From: Rhea pennata
Lineage: Eukaryota > Chordata > Aves > Rheiformes > Rheidae
Direction: 5' to 3'
Length of the DNA: 64,000 nt
Assembly (NCBI RefSeq): GCF_028389875.1
Contig: NC_084676.1
Location: forward strand, 1,984,001-2,048,000
A program made the position numbers and the translations under genes. Under the pieces are notes generated by a model. It did not search any database. It was given only the letters and a program-made list of their open reading frames with translations, and was not told where the DNA came from. This document shows, one piece after another, positions 52,721-63,850 of this stretch (position 1 is its first letter; every line of letters begins with the position of its first letter).

Positions 52721-54689
52721 GCTGCTCTGCAAGCGCTCTAAGCAGGCACAAAGCGCCGTGTCCTCCCGAGCCCTTGCTGCGGGGGGCCACCCACAAGGTG
52801 CCCCTCTCCTGGGGCTGCTGGGGCTCTTTGCCTTTGGGGTGTCCTGGTTGTTGGACCCATGAGGCCCATAGGGAGGCAGAGGGGCTGGCCTGAGAGTGCT
52901 GTCCGTGGCATTCAGGGCAGGTTTTGTTTCTAGTATCTACACAAGAGGATGGGCTCCAAGCCACTGCAGCTGTCAGACATGGCCTCAGCACCCAGGGGAA
53001 AGAGGTAGGTGTGCGAGAGTGAGATATAGGTGCTAGGGCAGTGTGGTAAAGGGAAGTATCCTGCTTCCACTAGGGCCATCTGCAAGGATGTATCTGGGCA
53101 GAGCCCATGGTGATGAAGCCACTGCCCCAGCCCCAGTGACAGGAGCTAAATGGGAATAAGGGATGCTTGCGTCCCTACTGAGAGCTGCCACCTGAAGAGG
53201 TGACTCCATACAGCCTGCAGGACTCCAGTGGGACCTGATCCATGGCAGCCCTAGGTGGAGAGGGCTGGAAGGTGGCAATGGGGGCCTGCATGTTGATGCT
53301 GGCTCTCCTGTCATGCTCCCACTGTACTGCATACATGGGCATGTATGATGTCCAACACACATACGCATCTGGGAAAATCCCTGGCCTTGCATAATCCCCA
53401 AAGAGGCCAACGGAGCCAAGGGCTTCTCCCAGGCTTCATCTCACTTGTACGCCCTTCAGTGGCCAGGACCTGCCACTGGACCCCAGCTGAGGGGGGGGGT
53501 AGGGAGCTAGCTGTCCCGAAGGCAGCAACGTACCACTGTCACCTGTGGGAGAGCAAGGTCAAAGGGCATGGTTAGGATGGGAAAGAATGTTTGATATCCA
53601 TTTTTCATAAAGGTGATGGGGCTGGGCAGTGTTATGGCAACTCCATGCAGAAATTACTGTGCAGGTGACAGAAATCATGCCTGGCCCATGTGGACTCAGC
53701 TCAGGGCTAGATGTGGAAACCCAGGTGATGAGCACAGGAAACCAGGGGCTGGGCAGCTGGAGATACCCATGAGTCCCCTTTTCTGGTCCTCTGGAAGTGG
53801 CTAGTTCTTCACTCTGTCAGCTGCTGACTGGCAGAAATTAAAGTGGCAAATGCTGCAAGAGAAACTTTTGCCCCACTCCCACTAGATGCAATGCAACACA
53901 GACCTCACTGTGGTGAGACAAGTCTGCTAGAGTTTGCTGAACATCCCACAAATCAATGGTCTTAGGGATCTGAACACCTCTTTAATATAAAGTCTTTAAT
54001 AAGTCAAAGCTGCCTCTACTAGGCTCCCAGTTAAGGGAGCCTGTATGCTGGCTACAGGGAGACAGCCCTGGGGGAGTGAGGGAGATAAGGATGGGATGAA
54101 GATCACAGGTGCCGAGTGTAGCAATGCTGGGGTCTTGGTAGCCTTGGGACTGGTGACCTTCAGTCTCCTTGGGTGTCTTTTATTCCCTAAACTTTGTTTC
54201 CAGCTCTGTGTTTCTGGCAACTGGGAAATTCCTGGAGGCTTCTCAGACCTGAAAGGTTCAGCAGTGCTGGTGGTGGGTGAGCAAGGATCAGAGAGCAGGG
54301 AGTGAAGGGCTCTGAGAAGCAGAAAAGCCTAAAAGCCCCTTCCATCCATCCTCAGATCCCAGAGAGGATGGGACTCCTGCCCAGCTGCTTCATGGGTGGC
54401 TTCATGGGGCACCCCAAGGCTCTGCAAAGGTTCCCTGTGGCACAGCATCCTAATGCCCTGTCCCAGCTGGCACAGCCAGCCAGGGGAAGTGTGTGCACCA
54501 ACACTGGCAAGGTCTTGCCATCCTCCTCCTCAGCCTGTGTGGGAGAAACAAGCCCAGCACTGACAATGCCACCGAGGTGAGGGATGCCTTCCTGGACATC
54601 CGCGTGCGTGTGGTACCAGCCGGGCGCTCCCCGGGAGCAGCCCTGGCCCTGCGATGCCTGGCACCGCTCTGCCTGGTGGGGACGAACCC
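52721..54689. other. Intergenic, nothing recognised
   Basis: Ordinary sequence without repeats or exon-like segments that I can name. Confidence 0.5.
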
Positions 54690-54850
54690 CCCGAGGAATA
54701 TTCTCAGCTCTAATCCCTGTCTTGATATTTGGGATTTAATCAGCACTGAAGTAAGAAGCTTTTTGCTAAGGCAGAGAAGAGCAGAGACTCAATAGGAATT
54801 AATTTGCCTAATTAGCGTCTTCGGGAAGTTCTCCCTCCCGCGCATGCCCC
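54690..54850. promoter_or_regulatory. AT-rich island, candidate conserved noncoding element
   Basis: GGGATTTAATCAGC and GGAATTAATTTGCCTAATTAGCG: several TAATTA/TTAATT cores in 160 bp. Confidence 0.35.
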
Positions 54851-55149
54851 GGCAGGAGACTTCACTGCTCAAACCACAAAAATGGTCTTACCTGGCACAG
54901 TCCTGCCGATCTCCCGTCCTTCGCAGCGCAGCGATGCGCCGGTGCCCTGGGGTCTGCTTGCACGCGGGGGGCCCAGTGCCAGCCGTGGTGGCGGGAGCCG
55001 CAGCACCAGCGGGACACCCAGCAGCTCGCGGCAGGGCTCCCGAGTGGCGGGCGCCTGCCGAGGGCTGGTGGCCTCGGCGCGGGCCCTGGTGGCGTGCCCA
55101 CAGCCAGTGGCGGAGCCCGCGTGGAGGTGCGGGAGCAGGCGACTGACAG

Positions 55150-55480
55150 GGAAGATGAATGGTTTTAATCACACCGCTTACAGGGCACCATCTGAAGTTT
55201 CGTGTAAGTTATGATAGCGACAGTTTGCACGAAAATTGTATTTCCAGGCTTCATTGACTGGCTTAATGAGAATCTTTACGTGTCAGATATTAAATTAAGA
55301 AATTAAAGAGCTGTTTCGGTGTGTATAGACTCCTTCCCTCGCACTGAGCTGCTTCTTCCAGATCAATCAGGAGCGCGCCTCTAGAAAAGATGGGAGAAGC
55401 CTTTGATTTTCTGTCACCAGGGAAGTGAATCTAACATGCGTTGGCACCTAATTCATGTTTTATTAAAAGGCATGAGGTGG
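55150..55480. promoter_or_regulatory. AT-rich island, candidate conserved noncoding element
   Basis: About 330 bp of unique sequence: GGTTTTAATCACACCG, TTATGATAGCGACAG, TTAAATTAAGAAATTAAAG, GTTTTATTAAAAGGC. Flanked on both sides by GC-rich DNA. Confidence 0.4.
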
Positions 55481-57089
55481 ATGCTGCCGGCCCCCGACTC
55501 TGCCCAGGAAGCTGGCCCAGGAGCGCCGGCTGTGCCAGGTTCAGCCGTCCTCTGCCCAACCACTGTGCCATCTCCTGAATGCCAGCATCCCACCTGCACA
55601 CGAGCTCTGGCACAGCACCCTGGGGCGGGCAGCAGCCCGTACGATGCCTGTTTGGCCTGTCTGGCCGGATGCTCAGCCCTTCCCGGCCAGCGCCGGCCGA
55701 GGATGAGGAGGGGCTGGGGAAGCAGGCAGCCCCCTGGGGTGCAGCCCTTGCAGGGTGCAGCACGGCCAGGGTGACACCAAGCACCTGGTGCCAGGAGCCC
55801 GGGTCAAGGGGGTCCACGGGCAGCCCCAGCTCTGTGTACCCTGGCCGCCTGCTTTGCACTCTACTGGCCAGAGCTCCAGGTCCATGTGGAAAACCTAAGT
55901 TGAAAGCAGAAGATTAGAAAATATTCCTGCTTTCCTGCTTTGCATTCCCTGCTTTTTACTCAGCCAAAACTATTGGCCAAGTTTGAACTGAATTTACCTA
56001 TTGTTTCAGTTCTTCCTCAGATTTTGCAGGACACGTAGACTTGGTTAAAAATTCCCCAGCTGGCAGGCAATGTGGGAAGCCTCAGAGTCATGGGGAGGGA
56101 CCTGAACGGCTGGTGGAGGTGGGCAGGGTACACGGAGCGTGATGTGGTCATGAGGAGGTGACTGTGGCTGAGGGAGAAGAGGGAGCTGAGCGCAACGAGC
56201 CCCCGGCAAGATGGGTGCAATGAATCAGTTGATGTCATGCCATGGGCACTGGTGACAGCTGAGCTCCTGGGACAGGGGCACTGGGATAAACACCTGCAGT
56301 AGGGATGCTGGAGATTAACACTCAGGGCAGGGATGTGCTGAGACAGTGCAGATAAGCTGGGGACATCAGTCAGCTCAGCGTGGTCAGGGATGGAGTCTGG
56401 GCTGTGACGTGTCCTCATCTCCTGGTTGATCTGGTCCCGAGACGTGTACCTAGGCAAAGGCCAATGTTTTTTGCAATCTGTCTGTGATGCCAAGAACAAT
56501 CACACCTCGAGGTCCTTAAACATGCCGTCCATCTTTGACTCCCTGTGCCAGTCCCAACTCCTCTTTGTACAGGGCAAGCTTGAGTTAAACAGCTGAATTT
56601 GGCATTAATACAAGTGGAGACGCAGTTCGCAATGTCACCTATTGATCTGCACCGGTACTGCCCCATCAGACAGCCTGGCTTGATGGGACAAAGCCCCAAG
56701 CACTGGCGCAGGACAGGGCCGGTCCCTGAGCTGGGTGGCTTGGGGACACCATACGCCCTGGCGGGAGCTCGGCCGAGGCACCGCTGGCCCTTGCCTGCCT
56801 GCGCACTGTGCTCATCGTTTTGCTTGCTGCAGGGTGCAAAGGGAGAGGGGGGCAAGCTGCAGCTGGAGGTGCCCTCTGCAACAAGGTCTGGCTGCAGGGT
56901 GCACGGTGCCAGCTGGGAGACAGTACCCGAGGGCCGCCCTGCCTGGTGGGGAGCGGGAGCGGGCCTGGGATGAGGAGCAGCATCGGGATCCATCAGTGCT
57001 GGTATCTCTTCTGCAAGCTGCTCAGTGCCCGCAGCAAGGCTCTTCCCATCCTGCTGCGTGTTTTGCTACTCCTCAAAAGGCCCAGGTAT

Positions 57090-57205
57090 GGCTCCTTGCA
57101 AAAAAAAAAAAATGCCCGAATAAAGCCTGCAATGAACCGAAAGCCACGACACTTTGCATTTCAAACACCGTCTCCCTTTTTTATTCCTTTCGTCTCCAGC
57201 AGGAA
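57090..57205. promoter_or_regulatory. AT-rich segment with A-run
   Basis: A13 run at about 57,100 followed by AATAAA and a TTTGCATTTC octamer-like site. Could be a processed-transcript remnant or a regulatory island. Confidence 0.2.
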
Positions 57206-57359
57206 GACTGGCAGGAAGACTTTGCCAGCATCTCTGGGGCAGCCTGGCTGTTGCCCCTGCCCCCAGCACCCTGCGAGCGATGCCCAGGCTGGACGCAGCA
57301 CCGGGAGCCACCTCCGTGGCCAGGTGCAGGCGCCCGCCCCGGCGGCCGGCCACCCCGCT

Positions 57360-57500
57360 GGCCCTGCCTAAACGTCTCATTAAAGGGATTTGCGGGGCTG
57401 CTGAGCTGGGCTGTAATCTGCCGCTTACCATTCATTTGTTCCAGCGTTTCAGGCAGCCAGCAAAGGTCGTTGGATCTTTAATTACTCCGAGGCAAGCAGC
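57360..57500. promoter_or_regulatory. Candidate conserved noncoding element
   Basis: GTCTCATTAAAGGGATTTGC and GATCTTTAATTACTCCG between CpG-rich flanks. Confidence 0.3.
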
Positions 57501-58004
57501 GGGCGCAGTGGGGAGGAGGAACGGTGCCGCGCGGGCCCGCAGGCAGACAGCCGGAGAAAAGAGCTGGGAATCTGGGAATCGGGTCCCCGGCTAATGAGGG
57601 AAACGCTTCCTGCCCTTGGGGCCGCGCCGCACGAGACAAGCCTTCCCCGCAACGTCGGCTCCTGTGCTGCCCACCCAGCCCCATCGCTTGCACTTCCGCC
57701 GTGTCCCCAGGGCTGCTGGGGCCACCGGCACCGCCAATCCCACCGCTGTCTCTGGGTTTGAGCTCACGCCTGCCCTAACAAGCGCCACCAAATTAAAGTG
57801 CCGCTCGGCAGAAGTGCTGCGAAACGATGGGCGGCAGAGAGCCCAAGGAGGGGTGGTACGGGGGGGTGGCAGCGTCAGGTGGGGGCCGAGGTGGAGGAGG
57901 ACTTGCTGGGGGTCCCAGCGGGCAGCTTGGATGGAAACACTGAGACAAACTGATACCTCATATGCTGGGGCAAGGTGCTGCGTGTCATCGTGGAGGGCAC
58001 AGCA

Positions 58005-58480
58005 AGGGCACACGCGTGCTTCACATCTCCAAATGGATGTAGGATGGAGGAGAGGCGTGCAGGAGTGTGCATGCACATGTGTGAGTGCCCTGTGCGTGCA
58101 TTTGTGTGTCCCAGTGCTGCTTGTGGGCTAAGGGGTGTGCACGTGCACAGGTGTGGGTGCATGTGCACAGACAGCCATTCATGGGCATCCATGCATGTGC
58201 ACAGAAAATTTTCAGGGCTGAAGGCATGAAAATGGGTGCGTGTGTGTACAGAATGAGCAGCATGTATGATGTGTGCAAATGTGTTTCCTACTCTAGTCAC
58301 ATAAAATACGGGGGTGGGAGGATGTATGTGCATGCATGTGTGGCCATCACAAATGCATGCAGCACATAGGATGCCTGTGCACTTACACGTGAGTGTGTCA
58401 ATGCTAAATGCACGCACAGCAAGGGGTGGGGGCATGTGCACTCTGCGTGTGCATGCCTGTAAGTGTGTTCCCGTGCTAAA
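58005..58480. repeat. TGTGCATG-rich alternating block
   Basis: Nearly 480 bp rich in GTGTGCATGCACATG-type sequence; both strands look open but without family similarity. Confidence 0.75.
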
Positions 58481-58599
58481 CGCTTGCAGGACGCAGCGTG
58501 TGCGCGCTGAGCCGTGTAGGGCCTGTTTGCGGTACTGGAGACAGCTGGAGGCTGCTGCGCGGTTGACAAGGCTCCAAAGAGCAAGTGACAGCGGGATGG

Positions 58600-58760
58600 G
58601 AAAGTAAAGAAAGTCAAACAATTATCCCTCCCCTAAGCGCGGGGCCACGCGGCTCCGCGTCGGTCATTAAGAGACTGTCATATCCCCCGCTGACAGGGAG
58701 GGATTGGTGTCTGACACTGATTGGCAGTGAACAAGGAGCTCCGGGGCTCTGCTCGCGTGG
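58600..58760. promoter_or_regulatory. Candidate conserved noncoding element
   Basis: AAACAATTATCCCTCCCC, GGTCATTAAGAGACTGTCA and GACACTGATTGGCAGTG (CCAAT-type). Confidence 0.3.
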
Positions 58761-59230
58761 GGGGACAGGCAGGCGCTGCCCCCCTCTCACAGCCCGCAGG
58801 CGCACCGCGCTGCCCTGCACGCTGGCGGTGCGGGGGGTGCAGACCAGGAGGGCCAGGGCAAGCTGGCCCCGGCTTGCCAGCACCGGCAGTATCGGCACCC
58901 ACGGTGGCCCGGTCCGCCCTGCCCTGCAGCAGGCTGGTGTACACGGCCCTGGCACGGCGGCGCGGGCTGCAGCGACCCGGAAAGATCCTACGACTCGCTG
59001 CGCTCCAGCAGCTGGGGCTTCGGGGCACCAAGTGGCCCCAAAAATACGTGGGCATCAGGAGAGCCAGCAGTGCCCCAAGCCCATGGGATCCAGCGTGCAG
59101 GATCCCACCTCCCCATGGCACCACCGCTGCCCCGCTGCTCTGCCCTTGCTGCCAGCTCTGGCTCCCGGCTCCGGCGTCCACGAGAGCGGGTGGCACTTGT
59201 CCCCCTTCGCCTAGCACCTGTCTCCCTCTG

Positions 59231-59286
59231 TTCCTTCCTTCCTTCCTTCCTTCTTTCCTTCACTCCTTCTTTCCTTCCTTCTTCCC
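59231..59286. repeat. (TTCC)n microsatellite
   Basis: Uninterrupted TTCC units, then TTCTTTCC variants. Confidence 0.95.
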
Positions 59287-59319
59287 ACGTCTCTGGCTCG
59301 CTCACTCCAGTGATACACA

Positions 59320-59430
59320 CGCCTAATCCGCTCGTTAGCCTATCCCTTCATCTAAAACCAATATGCAGCTGAATGCCGGAGATAATTAACGGATCAATTA
59401 GATAGAGAGCGGCCTGCGCTGATGGCACCA
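59320..59430. promoter_or_regulatory. AT-rich island, candidate regulatory element
   Basis: CGGAGATAATTAACGGATCAATTAGATAG: clustered homeodomain-like cores. Confidence 0.3.
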
Positions 59431-59539
59431 CACACACGCCAAGGGGGCGGCTGTGCCAACACCCCTGCCGCTGCGCGGCCCCCCCCGGCACGCGTCCCCG
59501 CGGCAGTGCAAGCGGGTGCTACAGCTCACGCCCAGCGCG

Positions 59540-59820
59540 CGCACACGTGCACACCCAGCCGCAGCGCGGGCGCGTGGGCAGAGCCGCACGCAGCTGCATT
59601 CGGTGAGCACGCACACCACTGTGCACACCCAGCCACATTCAGCATGCACGCCCAGCCACATCTGGTGTGCATGTGCACAGCTCTGCACGCCCAGCCACAT
59701 TCACAGCATGCACGTGCACAGCTGTGCACACCCAACCGCACTCAGTGTGCGCGTGCACCCCCAGCAGCGTTGAGCGTGCGTGCACACAGCTGTGCACCCA
59801 CAGGCACACGCACTGCATAC
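59540..59820. repeat. Degenerate tandem repeat with core TGCACACCCAGCCACA
   Basis: Cores near 59,549, 59,622, 59,646, 59,685 and 59,724, the last three 39 bp apart, joined by CAGCATGCACGTGCACAGCT-like spacers. Confidence 0.75.
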
Positions 59821-60274
59821 TCCCCCTCCCCAGCGCTGCGTCGGCCGGGGGCTGAGCACTGGTGCTGGGCTCAGAATGGCTCACACCACGCTGCCCCTGC
59901 GTCCGCCTCCTTCCTCTCCCTTTTGCCCACCAGCACGCGGCCCTGGGGACGCACCTGCTGAGGAGCCAACGCACGGGTGCGGGCGAGGGAGGGCCGGCAT
60001 GAGGCAACCGTGGGCCACGGCGTGGGGCACCTCTCCAGCATGCCACGTGCATGCTCTGCACCTGCTGCAGGGTCCCCGCGGTGGGGTGCAAACCCTCCCA
60101 TCCCTACATCCACCCGTGGGCCCGCTGCGCGGGACGGCCCGGGCGCCAGGGCACCTGCTGCGGCCTGTGGGTCCCGGTGTGGCCCTGCGTGGCCAGGTGG
60201 GCGCAGGGGTGTCCTCCCCCCCGGGGTGATGTGGTGGGGAGCGGGACGGATCATGGGGCTGCGGGGGAGCCAGG

Positions 60275-60600
60275 GCGGCTCAGCTGAGTAAATAATGCAG
60301 AAAATCTGTGTCTGCCAACCCCCTCCTCCGCGGGCTTTGAAAAGCAACACATTACCCTGATCTCCAGACATGAGTTTTTGTCACCAAACAGGCTGATGAG
60401 GAGACTTTGAAGCAAATACAAACACCGGGAAAGGGAATACATAAGAAGGGAGTCGCGTGTTCGCTTCAGAAAACAATTGCGGTGTCAACTACGTGCAGCA
60501 GCTCTGGGGAGGGGGGAGCCGCTAACCACAAAACTGACAGCCCCAAGCACCGGGAAATTATCATCAAAATGAAGAAATCCTCCCTTCCCCGACGGCAGCA
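60275..60600. promoter_or_regulatory. Candidate conserved noncoding element
   Basis: GAGTAAATAATGCAG, AAAGCAACACATTACC, GAAAACAATTGCGG and GGAAATTATCATCAAAATGA in unique moderate-GC sequence. Confidence 0.3.
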
Positions 60601-61494
60601 GTGCCTTCCCGGCTCTTCACCGAAGGAAGCCCAGGATGCACCTTCCCGTCCTCCGGAAAGGGTCACCCCGCACCCCGTGCCTGCCCCAGCCAGTGGCATC
60701 GTCCCCCTTTTTAAGAGGGGCTGCTCCGAGCGGGTCTTGGTGGGTCAGCTTGCTCCCGTGCTCGTGCAAGCCTCAGCATCCCTGGGCAGCGTGCAAATGA
60801 ACTAGGTCGGGGCCGGCCGACATGGTAGCGAGTCCTGCTTTTCCGCCCCGGGACAGCGGCGGGCTGCCCGTGCGCCTCCGTGCACCCGGTGGCGCCGAAG
60901 GGACCTAGCGGCACCCTGCGAGCAAGGCAAGTCCTGGCAGGGCACCAACGTCACCATGCTGCTGCGGCCGGACACGCTCCGGTGGGCTCTGGGGACTTGC
61001 CGGGAGGGGACGACGAGGGGGCGCAGGCAGGACGGGGCAGGAGCCACCCGCAGGCCCTCCCTGCGGCGGGCCTTACCTGGGGGGGCGCCGAGCAGCCTGT
61101 GCGGAGAGCGCTGCAGCCAGTGCCGGCCGCACCACTACCACGGCACCCCCGGTGCCTGTAGGAGCATGTCCTGGTGCTGGCGTTTCGCTGCGGGCGTGCA
61201 GCCGATGCGGTTATCTGAATCCCCCTCGGCGGAGCCGAGGTCTGATCCCTCCTTACCGGGGAGGCAAGGGCAGATGCCCTCAAGCATCTCCCTGAGCTGC
61301 AGGGAGGGGGTTTGTGGGGGTCACGGGTTGCTGAGCAGCTTTGCAGAGAGCTCAGCCCTGGGGACGGGCCCCCCAAATCCCCTGGGGACAGCAGGTCAAC
61401 CTGTGGCAGAGGCATGGCGGTTTCCAGGCCGGATCACAGTATTCTCCCAATCTGCAAGTACCCCCTGGCTGCGCACCCCTCCTTTGCAAGCACT

Positions 61495-61830
61495 CGTGCT
61501 TTGCACATGCACTTGTAACCTGCACACCCATTCAACTTGTGTGCACACTCCTGCACACCCCCCCCGCCTTGTGCCTGGCACATACACAGCTTGCACACCT
61601 TGCATGAGTGCACACACACCTCACACACATCTCCTGTCGTAGGTGTATGCTCTTGCCTTGCACACACGGTCACACCTGCTCTGCACGCTCACCCCACACA
61701 CCATGCGTGTGCTCAAAGCATGCATGCACACCAAGCCTTGCACATTTACTCATGCCCTGCATGCCCACTCGTACCATGCACCTGCATTCACACCTCTCAC
61801 ACCTCCACCCTGCAGTCACACTTATCCCCT
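61495..61830. repeat. TTGCACAC/CTTGCACA-type degenerate repeat
   Basis: Repeated CTTGCACAC, CCCTGCACACC and TCACACCT units of about 20-30 bp with much variation. Confidence 0.7.
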
Positions 61831-61878
61831 ACCTATGCATTCCCTTTGTCCCTGACATCCTTCCTCAAGCAGAGCAAA

Positions 61879-61879
61879 C

Positions 61880-61920
<41 letters not shown>

Positions 61921-61940
61921 TTTACATATACACACATATG
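61879..61940. repeat. (TA)n microsatellite
   Basis: Two TA runs interrupted by TG, ending TTTACATATACACACATATG. Confidence 0.95.
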
Positions 61941-62389
61941 TAAAGGCAGCGCTATATATAGCATGGAAGATGTTATCACTATGTAGCAGGTCCCTCTCTG
62001 CGGCTGCCAAATCCCACTGGATTTCACTTGGCTGTTTGAGGTGCCTCTGTAATTGGGGCAGGAGGGGAGGGTCCCTCTCGAGGTTGACCTTGCCGGTGTT
62101 CCCTGTGCGGGAAGGACCGGCAGCTCCATGCCCCCGTGGAGCCCCGGGCACAGGGGCTGCCTTGGCATGGCCCTGCAGAGCGCCTCGGTGCCCGGCACCC
62201 TGGCTACCTCAGCACGGGGTGCTGCCACCCTGCACCTGCTGGCAGAGATGGGGAAGGGCAGTCGGCTGGCACCATGGGCAAGGCTGGCACCAGGGACACA
62301 GCTGGCACTCAAGGGCACAGCTGGCACCTCCAGGCACTTTGCTACGAGGGTCCTGCTGCAGGCCTCCAAGCAGATCTGGGGACTCCGTT

Positions 62390-62830
62390 GTGTACGCACA
62401 CACTCACTTCCCTGCTTTCAGGCGTACGGGCACTAACCCCCTGCACACGTGCTCCCACCCCATACACGATCCCACTCCATGCACGCTCCCATCCCGTGCA
62501 CACTCGTAGTCTATGTGTGCACTCACACTGTGTATGCGCACTCACACTTGGCATATTCACACCTTACATGTTCACATCTTACCCATATGCTCCTGGCCTC
62601 CCCGTTTGCACTTGCATGCCTGGCACACATAGTCAAGCCCTGCACACACATTCCCCCCCCCCCACCTCGAACTCCTCCTTGTGTCTAGCACGCGCTCAGC
62701 TTGCAGGCGGGCTTGCACACGCGTCCACCATGCACGGCGGTACCTTCGCACCCTTGGCACACCTCGGCTTGCCCACGTGCCCCACAGCCGGCACGGGCAC
62801 GCTCCTACACCTGGCACGTGCCGGCATGCT
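62390..62830. repeat. TGCACAC-type degenerate repeat, second block
   Basis: Repeated CTCACAC, GCACGCTC and TGGCACAC units, same composition as 61,495-61,830. Confidence 0.65.
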
Positions 62831-62839
62831 CCCAGCCCA

Positions 62840-63185
62840 GCCCTGCAAATGCCTCTCCTTCCTCCCTTCCCTCTCCATCCATCTGTCCGTCCGTTCTCCT
62901 GACACCTTCCCTCACTCCGCGCTGGGTGCCCATCTCCTGCTTTATCTCTGGCTCCCAGCTGCTTCTCGCCCCTCCCCATCCCTCTCTCCATCCCTCCTTT
63001 TCTCCATCCCTCGCTCCTGCAGCCTCTCTCCACTGTTATCGGTCCCTCGCACACATCCCTGCTCCCTCCCTCCCCGGCTCTGCTCATCCCTTGCACTCCT
63101 CACGCGCTCCCCGATTCCTCTTTATCGCTCTCTCACCTTCCCTCTCCTCTTGCTCCCTCCAGTTCTCTCCCAGGTACCTTTTCCC
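62840..63185. repeat. Pyrimidine-rich tract
   Basis: About 340 bp almost purine-poor on the + strand (CTCCTTCCTCCC, CCATCCCTCTCTCCATCCCT). May form triplex-type structures. Confidence 0.8.
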
Positions 63186-63339
63186 ACCCGGCAGCCCTGA
63201 CTGCCCGCCAGGGCCAAGCCGAGGCCGACCGATGGCCCCGGGGCCCCCCGGTGCGCGGGGCCGCGTGCCCGCCGTGCTGCCCACCCCGCCGCGCGCTCGG
63301 GCACCTCTCCATCTCCGCAGCGCCCGCGTTCCCACCGCC

Positions 63340-63600
63340 GCGCCAGCCTTTAAAGTTTCAATCACGGCTCGGCTGCGAGAGGCGGGGAAGACTGCGTCTC
63401 CCGCTCCCAGCCCCGCGGAAGCTGCGCTGCCATTCTGAGCTCTCCCTCCTTATAAATTTTACATTATTATCCACTTTAAAGTATATAAAATAACTATTCA
63501 TAAATTATTGAGGGGGAATTTAAAATACTACAAATGTTTATAAATGTTTATCAAGAGGTCTTCAGAAGTGAGCTAGCAGAGCCTAAGTGACTTCCCACTG
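63340..63600. promoter_or_regulatory. GC-rich to AT-rich transition, candidate conserved noncoding element
   Basis: A CpG-rich stretch (63,180-63,420) changes to very AT-rich unique sequence: TATAAATTTTACATTATTAT, ACTATTCATAAATTATTG, TACAAATGTTTATAAATGTT. No repeat family recognised. Confidence 0.4.
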
Positions 63601-63850
63601 CTGGCAGGAGCCAGGGAGCCGGCTTGCCCCTACCCATGGGGGGATTTCCGTGGTGCAACCAGGAGTAAATTGGTGCAGGCTCCCAGATCCTCTTTAATTC
63701 ATGTCTCCGTGGATGGCAAGGAACGAATTACCATTCGTGCTGTCTCCTTCTAGCAACAGCGCTCTGCACCCAGGGCAGCCCGGCCCTTCCCGTCGCCTGC
63801 TGCTGTGTGGATGCCCCTGGTCCCCTTCGTGCCCCCCTGCAGGGGCAGAT

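Noticed and set aside
57875-58621. Open minus-strand frame of about 248 codons
   Set aside because: Spans a GTGTGCATG block; Cys-His-Thr-rich product from repeat composition only.
62136-63200. Open plus-strand frame of about 354 codons
   Set aside because: Translates the TGCACAC repeat and the pyrimidine tract into Thr-His and Ser-Leu-Pro runs; repeat artefact.
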